NCBI RefSeq assembly: GCF_007954275.1
Contig: NZ_VOLT01000004.1
Location: forward strand, 310,001-374,000
From: Colwellia demingiae
GTDB taxonomy: Bacteria > Pseudomonadota > Gammaproteobacteria > Enterobacterales > Alteromonadaceae
DNA length: 64,000 nucleotides
Direction of reading: 5' to 3'
The notes under the pieces were generated by a model that was not told where the DNA came from, made no database searches, and was given only the letters and a program-made list of their open reading frames with translations. The translations under genes were made by a program, and so were the position numbers. Positions within the stretch are counted from its first letter, which is position 1. Every line of letters starts with the position of its first letter. Positions 8,267-17,426 of the stretch are shown one piece after another.

Positions 8267-8796
8267 ATCTTATTGATAAGCTACAGCGTATAAAAATTGA
8301 GACTTACGTCGTTCATAAAACTAAGAAAATTACTTCAAGCAATAATGGTGTTTTTTATTATTACCTCTGTCTAATTTTTTATTCGTGTTTATTAGAAGCA
8401 TTAATTTACCTAGTTTAGTCCCCCTCCCTCTATTTTACCCTTCTCTTGATTACCCCGAGTAAAAACAGTAATGAGATAAATAATCTAACAAACTAATTGA
8501 AATATTTGGATTAATTCTAGAAATGTTAATTTTGGCCAAAATATCCATCGTAACGCATAATGATCTTAAGCTGTCATTTAACTATTATGTGTAGGTAGTT
8601 ATTCAATAAAACTGCATAACCATATATAATCCCAGTTAAGATGGAATAGCTGTTATAAATACAATAATTTATCGTTATGACATACCATTCCTTCATAATA
8701 AAAGTGATATTTGAATCAGAAAAACTTTCAAATAGTGAAAAAATTAACTATAAGAAGTGGCTACAAGCCATAAAAATAACATTTCGGAATAGACAC
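8267..8796. promoter_or_regulatory. Non-coding leader of the TonB receptor gene, with a 14-bp palindrome
   Basis: About 530 AT-rich bases with no credible gene. A perfect 14-bp palindrome ATTTTGGCCAAAAT lies at 8529-8542 and is a good candidate operator. A consensus -10 (TATAAT, 8625-8630) lies about 170 bases before the start at 8797, with only a weak -35 (TTCAAT, 17-base spacer). The palindrome would then be about 80-90 bases upstream of the -10, a position suited to an activator. Promoter and operator are predictions from sequence only. Confidence 0.5.
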
Positions 8797-11205
8797 ATGA
8801 AAGTAAAAAATTCGCAGGTATTTAAGAAGTCTGCCATATGCTTAGCACTGAGTTCTGCACTGGCTTTACCGGTAAATAGTTATGCAGAAGAGACAGTTAA
8901 AGAACCTGCAGCGGATGGTATAGAGCGTATCCAAGTTACTGCCTCTCGTCGAGCATCTACAGTGCAAGAAGCGCCGTTAAATATCACGGCACTTGATGGT
9001 GATGTGATGAAAGATCAAAATATAACTCAGTTATCTGATGTTGCTCGTTGGGTGCCGGGTTTAAGTGTTGCCGATCAAGGTGGTCGTACCGGTTCTCCGA
9101 TTATCGTTCGTGGTTTAAATACCAACTCTTCCGGTCCTGATTCTGATGCTGGCACTGTTGCCACTTATATTGGCGAAATCCCCCTTGTCGTTGATATGAA
9201 ACTCATTGACGTTGAACGTGTCGAGGTTCTAATTGGTCCACAAGGAACTTTATATGGCGCTGGCACACTGGGTGGTGCTATCCGTTATTTGCCAAATAAA
9301 CCGATACTAGACGAAACATCAGGCTCGCTTTATGGTGATGTTTTTACGTTATCAGAAAGTGATGATACCGGTGGTGAAGCTGGTTTTGTGTTTAATACAC
9401 CACTTATCGACGATGAATTAGCGGTACGTTTTGCTGTTAATTATTTGGATGAGCCTGGTTATGTTGATTACAACTATGTGGTTCGTGAAGGGGGTGTTTC
9501 ATTGCCGGATCCGGATTGGTCAGATAGTGATGCGGTTAACAGTAACTTGAAACAAGTGAAAGACGCTAATTTCGAGCAAACAACGACAGCAAAAGCAATG
9601 ATTCGCTGGCAACCTAATGATATTTTTGATGCAACCTTGTCTTACTTTTATCAAAAACAGGAAATTGGTGGACGTTCTATCGTTCATAATAATAGTTTAA
9701 GTGAAACAAACCCGTTATCTACGGTTATGGGTGAATATGAATCAGGTTATCGTTATCAAGAGCCAAGAGAAAAAGAAGACACTTTACTTAGCCTAGAAAT
9801 GACCGTTGATTTAGGTTTTGCTGAACTGACTTCTGCAACCGGTTATTCAGAGTTCGAAGCTCTTGGCCAACGTGATCAAACCGATTTATTGATTCGTTTA
9901 GATTATAGCTATGAAGAATTCCCAGGCTTCTCAGCTTTTACTCGAGAAGTTGATGAAGCTGAAAACTTCACCCAAGAAATCCGTTTAGTATCCACAGGAA
10001 ATTCAGCATTCTCTTGGATTGTCGGCGCTTATTATAATAAATTTGAAAGCTTTAACGATAGTCGTGAATATACACCGGGTTTTGACCAATACGCCGTTGA
10101 TAATTTTGGGGCAGAGCAATTACGTCCTGACTCTCTAGAATATGTCTCTGTGGATAAAGCCGAAATTACTGAGTCCGCTATTTTTGGTGAAATTACCTAT
10201 AGCGTAACGGATAAGTTAACTTTGATGTTGGGAGCACGTTTCTATCAATATGATGTAGTCGCTCAATCTGATGCGGATTTACCTTTATTAAACACGATTT
10301 ATGATGCGAGTTATGATCCAACATTAATAGATATAGAACTAATGGAGTCGGCAGCTGATGATGATGGCAGCCTATTTAAAGTTAATGCCAGTTATCAATT
10401 TAGTGATGATGTCATGGGTTACGCTACCATAAGTGAAGGTTTTCGAATTGGTGGTTCTAACGGAATTGCAGCTTGTGATGAAGATATTGGACAACAGCAA
10501 AGTGTTTGTGCTCAACCTGATGAATTATTGTATGAGCCAGATACCACCACAAACTACGAGTTAGGATTTAAGAGTACTTGGTTTAGTAATCAATTACACT
10601 TTAATGCCGCACTCTTTATGGTGGAGTGGGACAATGCTCAAATTGAAGGAGCGACGGAAGTTGGTCAACAACCTTACACCTCTAATGCGGGTGAAGCAGA
10701 GGCGTCAGGTGTTGAAATATCAAGCAGAGCCATGCTGACTGATAGTCTTATTGCTTATGCTACGTATGCTTATACTAAGGCAGAATTGACCAGTGATGAT
10801 GTTCCTGACATTGGTTTGGCAGGTGATCGCTTACCCGGTTCACCAGAACAACAATTTTCATTAGGCGCAACCTATTCGACTGAAGTATTTGGTGGTACAG
10901 GTTTAGATATTAACTATGGTTTAACCTATCAAAGTGATGTTTACTCTAAAGTTGGACTACGAAATAATGGCGAAGCTTTACCCAGTTATGCGTTAAGTAA
11001 TATGTCAGCACGCTTCTCTGAAGATGTTTGGTCGGTGACCCTATACGTAGATAACATGTTTGATAAATATGCTTATAGCTCAGTTCGTCGTGATGTGGGT
11101 GATATAACTACTGCAAATGATCCTGCAATTCAACGTAACTATGGTCACTACTTAATAACGCCACGTAAAGTAGGGATTCGCTTCGATTACTTGTTTGATC
11201 TGTAG
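8797..11205 (+). CDS. TonB-dependent outer-membrane receptor
   Basis: 802 residues from the chosen start. The frame is open a further 40 codons upstream, but ATG 8797 begins a clear signal peptide (MKVKNSQVFKK, then a hydrophobic core ending VNSYA; cleavage after Ala30). After cleavage comes IERIQVTASRR, the usual start of the plug. The plug (about 50-165) contains VPGLSVADQGG, IIVRGLNT and ERVEVLIGPQGTLYGAGTLGGAIRY. The rest is the 22-strand barrel, ending in an aromatic-rich strand (KVGIRFDYLFDL). It takes up a large ligand with energy from TonB. The plug type is common in marine Alteromonadales for carbohydrates, polyphenols or siderophores, and the ligand cannot be named. A TPR-sulfotransferase follows after a terminator. 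Confidence 0.95.
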   Translation: MKVKNSQVFKKSAICLALSSALALPVNSYAEETVKEPAADGIERIQVTASRRASTVQEAPLNITALDGDVMKDQNITQLSDVARWVPGLSVADQGGRTGSPIIVRGLNTNSSGPDSDAGTVATYIGEIPLVVDMKLIDVERVEVLIGPQGTLYGAGTLGGAIRYLPNKPILDETSGSLYGDVFTLSESDDTGGEAGFVFNTPLIDDELAVRFAVNYLDEPGYVDYNYVVREGGVSLPDPDWSDSDAVNSNLKQVKDANFEQTTTAKAMIRWQPNDIFDATLSYFYQKQEIGGRSIVHNNSLSETNPLSTVMGEYESGYRYQEPREKEDTLLSLEMTVDLGFAELTSATGYSEFEALGQRDQTDLLIRLDYSYEEFPGFSAFTREVDEAENFTQEIRLVSTGNSAFSWIVGAYYNKFESFNDSREYTPGFDQYAVDNFGAEQLRPDSLEYVSVDKAEITESAIFGEITYSVTDKLTLMLGARFYQYDVVAQSDADLPLLNTIYDASYDPTLIDIELMESAADDDGSLFKVNASYQFSDDVMGYATISEGFRIGGSNGIAACDEDIGQQQSVCAQPDELLYEPDTTTNYELGFKSTWFSNQLHFNAALFMVEWDNAQIEGATEVGQQPYTSNAGEAEASGVEISSRAMLTDSLIAYATYAYTKAELTSDDVPDIGLAGDRLPGSPEQQFSLGATYSTEVFGGTGLDINYGLTYQSDVYSKVGLRNNGEALPSYALSNMSARFSEDVWSVTLYVDNMFDKYAYSSVRRDVGDITTANDPAIQRNYGHYLITPRKVGIRFDYLFDL

Positions 11206-11234
11206 GTATTGATTTAACAAGAAGTATGAAATTA

Positions 11235-11280
11235 AGGCACAGTATTATTTACTTTATATAAATAATACTGTGCCTTTTTT
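11235..11280 (+). terminator. Strong rho-independent terminator after the TonB receptor gene
   Basis: A 15-bp perfect stem (AGGCACAGTATTATT at 11235-11249, complement at 11261-11275) followed by a run of six T. Confidence 0.93.
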
Positions 11281-11340
11281 ATAAGCAGTAGTGACTCAAA
11301 ATAACTATTATCTAGTAAATTAAAATTAAATGGTTTAAGC

Positions 11341-12924
11341 ATGTCTAACACAATAAAAAAATTGCACCAGCAAGCACAAAAAGCTTTAAATCAAGGTTTG
11401 TATCAACAAGCGCATCAGCATTTAATTTTAATTTTACAGCAAGATAAGTACTTTGCTGATGCCTATTTTTTATTAGCTATGATTGCCAGTGCCCATCATA
11501 ATTTAACAAAAGCGATTGAATTGATTAAGCAAGCCAATGTACTTGCTCCTAAGAACCCTGAGTATTTATCACAACTTGCCAAACACTATGCGCTCGAAAA
11601 TAATCATGTTGAAGCACTGCACTTTGCAGAACTTGCCGCTAAATTAATCGCTAAATTAACGGTTCAATCCTCATTAACTTTAGATACGCTCGGCGTGGCG
11701 TATAGCCAAATGGGATTGCATGAAAAAGCGGTTAAGTTTTTTAAAAAATCCGTGGCTATTAATGATAAAAATCCAAATTATTTCTTTAATTTAGGGGCTT
11801 CATTAAAATTTATTGGTGACTTCGATGGCGCTAAAAAAGCCTATGAAAAAACTATTTCAATGGCGCCAAACTATTACAAAGGACATTCGGCATTAACGGG
11901 GTTAGGTGGAATATCAAAAGACTGTAATCATATTCCTCTTCTTGAGCAATTATTTGAAAAAACTCAGCACGCAGACGATAGATTATATATAGGCCATGCC
12001 CTAGCACGTGAATATGAAGCCTTAAAAGATTTTGACAAAGCATTTCACTACTTAGATACGGCAAAAAAATTCAAGCTCAAACAATTGAACTACAGCATTA
12101 ATGAAGACAAAGCGCTGTTTAAAAGTCTTGTGAGCCACTTTAAAGGCAGCAAGCCGTCTCTGTCCCAGGGATTTGAAAGCGATGAAGCAATATTCGTGGT
12201 TGGTATGCCAAGATCAGGGACAACCTTGGTTGAACGGATTATTTCACAACATACCGATGTGACTAGTGCAGGGGAGTTGCAACACTTTGGCTTACTCGTT
12301 AAAAAAATGGCTAAAACCGCTAGTAATCGTGTGATCGATACCGAGACAGTAACAGCAACAAAAAACATAAACTTTAATGAGTTAGGTAAAGCATATATTG
12401 AAAATACACGAGCAATAACCGGAAAGACAGCAAGGTTTGTCGATAAAATGCCATTAAATGTACTTTATGTTGGTTTTATTCTACAAGCATTACCCAAGGC
12501 AAAAATTATCTGTTTAGATAGAAATCCATTGGATACTATTGTGAGTAATTTTAGGCAGCTATTTTCTGTCAATCAATCGTATTACAGTTATGCTTACGAT
12601 CTGAAAAGTACTACGGAATTTTATTTGTTATTCAAACAATTAGCTGAGTTGTGGCTAGAAATTTTTCCTGAAAATTTTTATCTAATTAATTATGAAAAAT
12701 TGGTTAATGATCCTTTGAGTGAAGCCAAGCAGCTTATTGAATTTTGTGATCTTTCTTGGCAAGAACAATGTGTAGATATTCATCAAAACTCAGCACCAGT
12801 GGCTACCGCTAGTGCGCTGCAAGTTCGTAGTCCTATTAATAATCGCTCGATTGGTAATTGGAAAAAATATGATGCTTACCTTGATGATGTAAAAAAGAGT
12901 TTAGCCACTAACATTGACACTTAA
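11341..12924 (+). CDS. TPR-repeat sulfotransferase
   Basis: A 527-residue protein with no signal peptide. Residues 1 to about 240 are tetratricopeptide repeats (for example AVKFFKKSVAINDKNPNYFFNLG). Residues from about 280 form a sulfotransferase domain. The PAPS 5'-phosphosulfate loop is VGMPRSGTTLVERII (near 290) and the 3'-phosphate-binding segment is CLDRNPLDTIVSNF (near 391). This 'TPR plus Sulfotransfer_3' architecture is widespread in Alphaproteobacteria and Alteromonadales and often sits beside TonB receptors, as here. The acceptor is unknown and may be a peptide, since related enzymes (tyrosylprotein sulfotransferases) modify Tyr. The terminator upstream means it is not simply cotranscribed with the receptor. 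Confidence 0.92.
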   Translation: MSNTIKKLHQQAQKALNQGLYQQAHQHLILILQQDKYFADAYFLLAMIASAHHNLTKAIELIKQANVLAPKNPEYLSQLAKHYALENNHVEALHFAELAAKLIAKLTVQSSLTLDTLGVAYSQMGLHEKAVKFFKKSVAINDKNPNYFFNLGASLKFIGDFDGAKKAYEKTISMAPNYYKGHSALTGLGGISKDCNHIPLLEQLFEKTQHADDRLYIGHALAREYEALKDFDKAFHYLDTAKKFKLKQLNYSINEDKALFKSLVSHFKGSKPSLSQGFESDEAIFVVGMPRSGTTLVERIISQHTDVTSAGELQHFGLLVKKMAKTASNRVIDTETVTATKNINFNELGKAYIENTRAITGKTARFVDKMPLNVLYVGFILQALPKAKIICLDRNPLDTIVSNFRQLFSVNQSYYSYAYDLKSTTEFYLLFKQLAELWLEIFPENFYLINYEKLVNDPLSEAKQLIEFCDLSWQEQCVDIHQNSAPVATASALQVRSPINNRSIGNWKKYDAYLDDVKKSLATNIDT

Positions 12925-13048
12925 TCGTTTCAATCAATGTATTGTTTTATGGTTAGATAGCTAGACGTTAAGCTCCGGCCTGATGAAGTGCTATTTAGCC
13001 GTTACCAGTTAAGGAATCTGATATAACTTGAATGGTAGCAGCTATAAA

Positions 13049-14422
13049 CTATTCTTCACGGTATGATTCAGCGACTAAATGATGACGATTTAACAGCTTA
13101 TAAAACTCAGTACGGTTACGCTGAGCAATGCGTGCAGCTTGTGATACATTTCCTGCCGTAATTTTTAATAATTTAGATAAATAATCACGCTCAAAATGAT
13201 CTCGTGCTTGCTGAAAAGATGGAAACTGAGTTGAATCATCACGTAGTGCATTTTTTACTAAATTTGCACTGATGACGCTTTCACTCGATAGTGCAATACT
13301 TTGCTCTATCACGTTTTGCAACTGCCTGATATTACCTGGCCAAGGGGCACTAATAAGTAACTCCATAGCTTCTTGATTGATGCTTTTTATGGGCACATTT
13401 GAGCGAGCAACCGCCTGATTTAAAAAGTATTGTACTAACAATGGAATGTCTTCTCTTCGTTGCGCTAAAGTGGGTAACTCTAACTCAACAACATTAAGTC
13501 GATAATATAAATCTTCTCTAAATGTACTGGCTTTAATCGCTTTTGTTAAATTAACATGAGTTGCTGAAATGATCCGTACATCGACCTTTACCGCTTGGGT
13601 GCTACCTACCGGTCTTACTTCTCGTTCTTGTAAAACGCGTAATAGTTTTACTTGAAAGCTTAGTGGCATATCACCAATTTCATCTAAGAATAAAGTACCG
13701 CCATTGGTTGCTTGAAATAAACCTTGATGATTTCGTTCAGCGCCGGTAAACGCCCCTTTAATATGACCAAACAATTCAGACTCAAGTAGTTGCTCTGGTA
13801 TAGCAGCGCAATTGATTGCGGTGAATACTTTATTTTTTCTGTTACTGGCTTGATGAATTGCTTTTGCTAGCAATTCTTTACCTGTGCCGCTTTGACTATG
13901 AATAAGAACACTAAAATCACTGTTAGCTACTTGTTTGGCTTGTTGTAATAGTGAAGTCATCACAGTACTTCGACTAATTATATTATTACGCCATAGCTCT
14001 GTTTCACTCGTTTTTTCGCTATTTGAGGGCTGTAAACGTATTGCTTGCTCAACGGTATCGAGTAGCTCTTGGCTTTCAAAAGGTTTAGTTAAAAAACTAA
14101 ATACACCCTGTTTAGTGGCGTTAATCGCATCAGGAATAGTGCCATGGGCAGTCATAATTACTACAGGGATATTCGGATGCTGTATTCTAATTTGTTCAAA
14201 TAGTGCCATTCCATCCATGCCTTCCATACGCAAATCGCTAATAACTACCTGAGGAATAAAGTTTTGTAATCTTCCTAAAGCGATTTTTGCATTGGCGGCA
14301 GATTCAACATTATAGCCTGCAGCGGATAAACGAATACCGAGCAAACGTAACAAACTTGGATCATCATCCACTATAAGAATTTTAGCTGAGTTACTGGTAA
14401 CTGTTTGGCTACTTAGGTTCAT
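13049..14422 (-). CDS. glrR: Sigma-54-dependent response regulator GlrR (QseF)
   Basis: 457 residues in three parts. The receiver (about 14-125) has acidic pocket residues Asp19 and Asp20, phospho-acceptor Asp63 (ISDLRMEG) and Lys113. The AAA+ domain (about 150-380) has Walker A SQSGTGKE (176-183), the sigma-54-contact loop GAFTGA (223-228) and Walker B LFLDEIGD (244-251). The Fis-type helix-turn-helix is at the C-terminus (GNVSQAARIAQRNRTEFYKLL). The order glrK-qseG-glrR, as in enterobacteria, fixes the assignment. In E. coli GlrR activates sigma-54 promoters at TGTC-N10-GACA sites. Such sites and a sigma-54 promoter lie just upstream of this operon, pointing at the EF-hand gene. The gap to qseG is 15 bases. 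Confidence 0.95.
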   Translation of the reverse strand: MNLSSQTVTSNSAKILIVDDDPSLLRLLGIRLSAAGYNVESAANAKIALGRLQNFIPQVVISDLRMEGMDGMALFEQIRIQHPNIPVVIMTAHGTIPDAINATKQGVFSFLTKPFESQELLDTVEQAIRLQPSNSEKTSETELWRNNIISRSTVMTSLLQQAKQVANSDFSVLIHSQSGTGKELLAKAIHQASNRKNKVFTAINCAAIPEQLLESELFGHIKGAFTGAERNHQGLFQATNGGTLFLDEIGDMPLSFQVKLLRVLQEREVRPVGSTQAVKVDVRIISATHVNLTKAIKASTFREDLYYRLNVVELELPTLAQRREDIPLLVQYFLNQAVARSNVPIKSINQEAMELLISAPWPGNIRQLQNVIEQSIALSSESVISANLVKNALRDDSTQFPSFQQARDHFERDYLSKLLKITAGNVSQAARIAQRNRTEFYKLLNRHHLVAESYREE

Positions 14423-14437
14423 AATATTTTCTCTCTC

Positions 14438-15046
14438 TTAGCCACGGTCGCTAATGTTTTTGTCTATTTTTTTTAGTAATATCAACTGCTTATTTACAAG
14501 GTCTAATTGTTGGTTTAATTGTTCAATGGTCGCGCGGTGTTCATCATTATGTTGATTGTATTCTTTGTCAGCGCGCGCTTGCTTTTCAAGTAAACGAAGT
14601 TGGATATTTAATTGATCTCTTAATAACATAATAAAAGCTAGGTTATCTTTACTCATTTTATTACTTGCTAATAAATGTTCATTGAGTAGTCGTTTTGCTT
14701 TGTAAGGTTGATTAAGCCCTGGATTTGGTAAACTATAGAGTAAGATAAGTTTGCCTTGGCTAAGGGTTTTGTCATCGAGTTGACTAGTCAATAATGATTG
14801 CTGATTTTTCTCTTCTAATAAGAGCTGCTTATTACTTAGGGTTTTTAATGTTAAGTAATACTGACTATATTTGATCGAATCATTAGTATTATCATTATTA
14901 GTAACATCATTATGAGTAATAATCGCTGGCTCAGTTACTTGGCAAGCGGTTGATAAGCTGGTTAAGAGCAGAATAAATGCGATCGAAAGGCACTGTTTAG
15001 CTGATCTAATTGTTGAATGTTTTACGCTCAGGTTAGTTATTTTCAT
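14438..15046 (-). CDS. qseG: QseG-like outer-membrane lipoprotein of the GlrKR system
   Basis: 202 residues. The N-terminus has a lipoprotein signal with lipobox LSTAC (lipidated Cys near residue 35). The remainder is Gln-, Leu- and Lys-rich and mostly helical, with a likely coiled coil near the end (IEQLNQQLDLVNKQLILLKK). In E. coli QseG is an outer-membrane lipoprotein that activates the kinase GlrK/QseE. Sequence conservation of this protein is low, so the name rests mainly on its place between glrK and glrR, its size and its lipobox. Its start overlaps the end of glrK by 4 bases (ATGA), so the two are translationally coupled. Confidence 0.8.
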   Translation of the reverse strand: MKITNLSVKHSTIRSAKQCLSIAFILLLTSLSTACQVTEPAIITHNDVTNNDNTNDSIKYSQYYLTLKTLSNKQLLLEEKNQQSLLTSQLDDKTLSQGKLILLYSLPNPGLNQPYKAKRLLNEHLLASNKMSKDNLAFIMLLRDQLNIQLRLLEKQARADKEYNQHNDEHRATIEQLNQQLDLVNKQLILLKKIDKNISDRG

Positions 15047-16578
15047 AATTCATTATCTGTTTGCGTATTAGGTAAAGTGATGGTGACACAGGCACCGCTT
15101 TCATTTGCTGCGCTGATTTTTTTTGCCTGTGTTATCTTGATATTACCATTTAGGCGAAGTAATAGCTCTTTGACTATAGTTAGCCATAAACCACTGCCTT
15201 TTATCTGACTGTTTATTGGGGCTTTACCCTGATAAAAAGCGTCAAATACTTTCTCGCTGAGCGACGGCTCTATCCCTGGCCCTTGGTCAATTATATTAAT
15301 GGTTATGCACTCCTTGCTACTACTATAAGTTATTGTGATACTTCCATTTACAGGGGAATACTTTATCGCATTAGAGAGAATGTTATCTAAAATGACACTG
15401 AGTTGTTTGCTATTACTGTAAATAAAATAAGGACTGTTATTACACTTCAAAGTCAAATTTTTCGACTTGATATCGAGTTTTCGAACGTTACATGCATCGC
15501 TTATTAACTCAGATAAACTAATTTTATCTAAGCCATATAGGCTGGTTGAATCAAGGACAATATTGAATTCGAGTAAGTCCTCAATTAAACGCTGGAGGCG
15601 ATTAACACTTACGCGAATTATATCGCAAATTTCTTGCTGGTCCTCATTGAGTGGGCCAACACTATTATCATAAATAAGCTCTGTGCCTTCCCTAATTGCA
15701 GCTAGTGGTGTTTTTAATTCATGTGATATATGACGGATAAAACTCGACTTTTGTAACTCAAGTGCATGAAGCCGTTGGCGCATATTTTCTAGCGCATCTG
15801 CTATTTCCCTGACTTCAGCAGGGCCGTGTAAGTTAATTTCTTGTTCAAAACTACCTTGCTCAAGCAATTGAATTTTATCAGTGAGTCGTTTTAATGGTTT
15901 GGTGATCAAAATGATAAATACACCGGCAATTAGCAGAGTGATAGGAATAATATATAAGCGCTCAAGAATGCTATTACTAATCTCTTCGGTGGTGTGTTGT
16001 ATATCTAGAACTTGCTGATTAACAACAAAAGCGCTGCGTTTCTCTAGCTGCTCATTAATAAGTTGTAATGGTTTAAACTCTTGTTGGATTTGCTCTAATG
16101 AAAAAGCACTAACATCATCACTTAACATTAGTTCTTTTATTCTATAACTTTCAGCTTGTAGCGACGTTAGCCGCTCTTTTAATACTTTATCTTGCTGTTT
16201 AGCTGATGTTTCTTGAATTATATCTTTTAACGTTTTTTGGTGGCGACTAAATACGGCAAGTAATTCATCGTCTTTAAGTACCACAAATTGACTAGCAGAG
16301 CGCTCTAATTTAGCAATAGTGTCATCAAGCTTACTGTTAAGTTGTGTTAGTTGCGCAACATTGTAAATAGCGGTAGTACTTTGCTTTGCTAATTCACTGG
16401 CTTTATTTGCACCAAAAAGCAAAGCCATCACTAACGGCATTGCGACAAAGGTAAAACCAATTAATGTTAATTTCTTAATAGAAATCTTGTTAAGAAGAGA
16501 TTGGCTAAAATTAAAAAAAGAAAGTGTTAACTGCCTTGGTAATCGCTTACTTTTTTTTGGGTTGTTAAGAGAAGTCAT
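15043..16578 (-). CDS. glrK: Sensor histidine kinase GlrK (QseE)
   Basis: A 511-residue inner-membrane kinase. TM1 is about 38-57 and TM2 about 208-226, and the roughly 150-residue helical periplasmic domain between them is typical of GlrK. A HAMP segment follows (KPLKRLTDKIQLLEQGSF). The HisKA domain has the phospho-acceptor His286 in SHELKTPLAA. The HATPase domain shows an N box (DNILSNAIKYSP), a G1 box (IDQGPGI) and a G2 box (GSGLWLTIVKELL). It phosphorylates GlrR. In enterobacteria the system responds to envelope state and links to GlmY/GlmZ control of amino-sugar synthesis. The signal here is unknown. It is first in the operon, divergent from the EF-hand gene. Confidence 0.94.
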   Translation of the reverse strand: MTSLNNPKKSKRLPRQLTLSFFNFSQSLLNKISIKKLTLIGFTFVAMPLVMALLFGANKASELAKQSTTAIYNVAQLTQLNSKLDDTIAKLERSASQFVVLKDDELLAVFSRHQKTLKDIIQETSAKQQDKVLKERLTSLQAESYRIKELMLSDDVSAFSLEQIQQEFKPLQLINEQLEKRSAFVVNQQVLDIQHTTEEISNSILERLYIIPITLLIAGVFIILITKPLKRLTDKIQLLEQGSFEQEINLHGPAEVREIADALENMRQRLHALELQKSSFIRHISHELKTPLAAIREGTELIYDNSVGPLNEDQQEICDIIRVSVNRLQRLIEDLLEFNIVLDSTSLYGLDKISLSELISDACNVRKLDIKSKNLTLKCNNSPYFIYSNSKQLSVILDNILSNAIKYSPVNGSITITYSSSKECITINIIDQGPGIEPSLSEKVFDAFYQGKAPINSQIKGSGLWLTIVKELLLRLNGNIKITQAKKISAANESGACVTITLPNTQTDNEL

Positions 16579-16654
16579 AAAATCTAGCCTGAACGCTTTA
16601 CGATGGTTACATCTGAATGCCCTTTGTATGACAAAAATAAAGTAAAAACAAGAG

Positions 16655-16672
16655 TGTCTTTATTTTGAGACA
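16655..16672. promoter_or_regulatory. GlrR-type binding site, exact consensus
   Basis: TGTC at 16655-16658 and GACA at 16669-16672 are separated by exactly ten bases. This matches the TGTC-N10-GACA sites described for GlrR upstream of E. coli glmY. It lies about 210-230 bases upstream of the predicted sigma-54 start point, a normal distance for an enhancer. Confidence 0.65.
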
Positions 16673-16774
16673 ACGACAAATGATAATTCTAATTTTATTA
16701 AGTTGTTGTAAAGTAACATTTTATTTTATTTTATATAGCTTTTTTATTTAACAATAACTGGCAATATTTTATTG

Positions 16775-16792
16775 TGTTGTTATTTGGTGACA
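16775..16792. promoter_or_regulatory. Second GlrR-type site, one mismatch
   Basis: TGTT at 16775-16778 and GACA at 16789-16792 with exactly ten bases between, 7 of 8 specified bases. It sits about 100 bases upstream of the predicted start point. Confidence 0.5.
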
Positions 16793-16857
16793 CTTCAGCA
16801 AGTTTTTAGTGACTTAATTGCTGGTTAAGTCTTTTTAAATCAATGGCTTATTTGTTT

Positions 16858-16873
16858 TGGCACGCTCTATGCA
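16858..16873 (+). promoter_or_regulatory. Sigma-54 (-24/-12) promoter of the EF-hand gene
   Basis: TGGCACG, then four bases, then ATGCA. The invariant GG (16859-16860) and GC (16871-16872) are ten bases apart, the strict sigma-54 spacing. Only the first base of the -12 element departs from TTGCA. The predicted start is near 16884, giving a leader of about 59 bases before the ATG at 16943. The sigma-54 activator GlrR is encoded by the divergent operon. Confidence 0.82.
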
Positions 16874-16942
16874 AAACCTCAATTGATAATGGATTTAACT
16901 AGCGCCTATAAAACGCTTTAATATTAAAAAAGAGGATTCACC

Positions 16943-17311
16943 ATGGATAGTATCAGTTTAACTCAAGTAACCGCATTTGTAGTAGCCGTAAGTATGGCAT
17001 CTTTTTTCGTCAATGCTGATGATGATCTCGCGTATACCAATGAAGATAATACCGTTGTAAATGCTGAAAACTCTGCTAACGCAGAAGCAATTACAGCAGC
17101 TATTGAAGAAGTAAAAGAGCCAAGCGATAAATTTACTTTTACTTCATTAGATATGGACAAAAATGGCATGTTAAGCCGACAAGAAGTTGTTGATGGCGAA
17201 AATGAATGGTTAGTGAAGTCTTTCACAAATATAGATAGTAATGCTGATAACTCAGTTACAGAACAAGAATTAGTTGATTTTGTAGCTAAAAAGGCAGCGA
17301 CCACTAAATAG
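16943..17311 (+). CDS. Small exported EF-hand calcium-binding protein
   Basis: 122 residues. The N-terminus (about 1-25, hydrophobic LTQVTAFVVAVSMASFFVNA) is a probable signal peptide, so the mature protein is periplasmic or surface-bound. Two EF-hand loops follow: DMDKNGMLSRQE, and DSNADNSVTEQE with Asp1, Asn3, Asp5, Ser7, Thr9 and Glu12. A good ribosome binding site (AGAGGA at 16931-16936) precedes the ATG. The promoter is sigma-54 type with GlrR-like sites. The mature chain is very acidic, as expected for calcium binding. The role is unknown; it may sense or buffer calcium in the envelope. Confidence 0.86.
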   Translation: MDSISLTQVTAFVVAVSMASFFVNADDDLAYTNEDNTVVNAENSANAEAITAAIEEVKEPSDKFTFTSLDMDKNGMLSRQEVVDGENEWLVKSFTNIDSNADNSVTEQELVDFVAKKAATTK

Positions 17312-17426
17312 CAAATAAACAGCGAGTATAACTTACTCACGACAGTTTTAGGGGAGCTCCCAACCCCCTATCAAATCAGTAGTTATCTTTCTTAAGGACT
17401 GAGAAAGTTTCTGCATCGATTTGGTA

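Noticed and set aside
8227..8418. 63-codon open frame after the Sel1-repeat gene
   Set aside because: It starts at a non-ATG codon, has no Shine-Dalgarno sequence and runs through a perfect hairpin. The composition is low-complexity.
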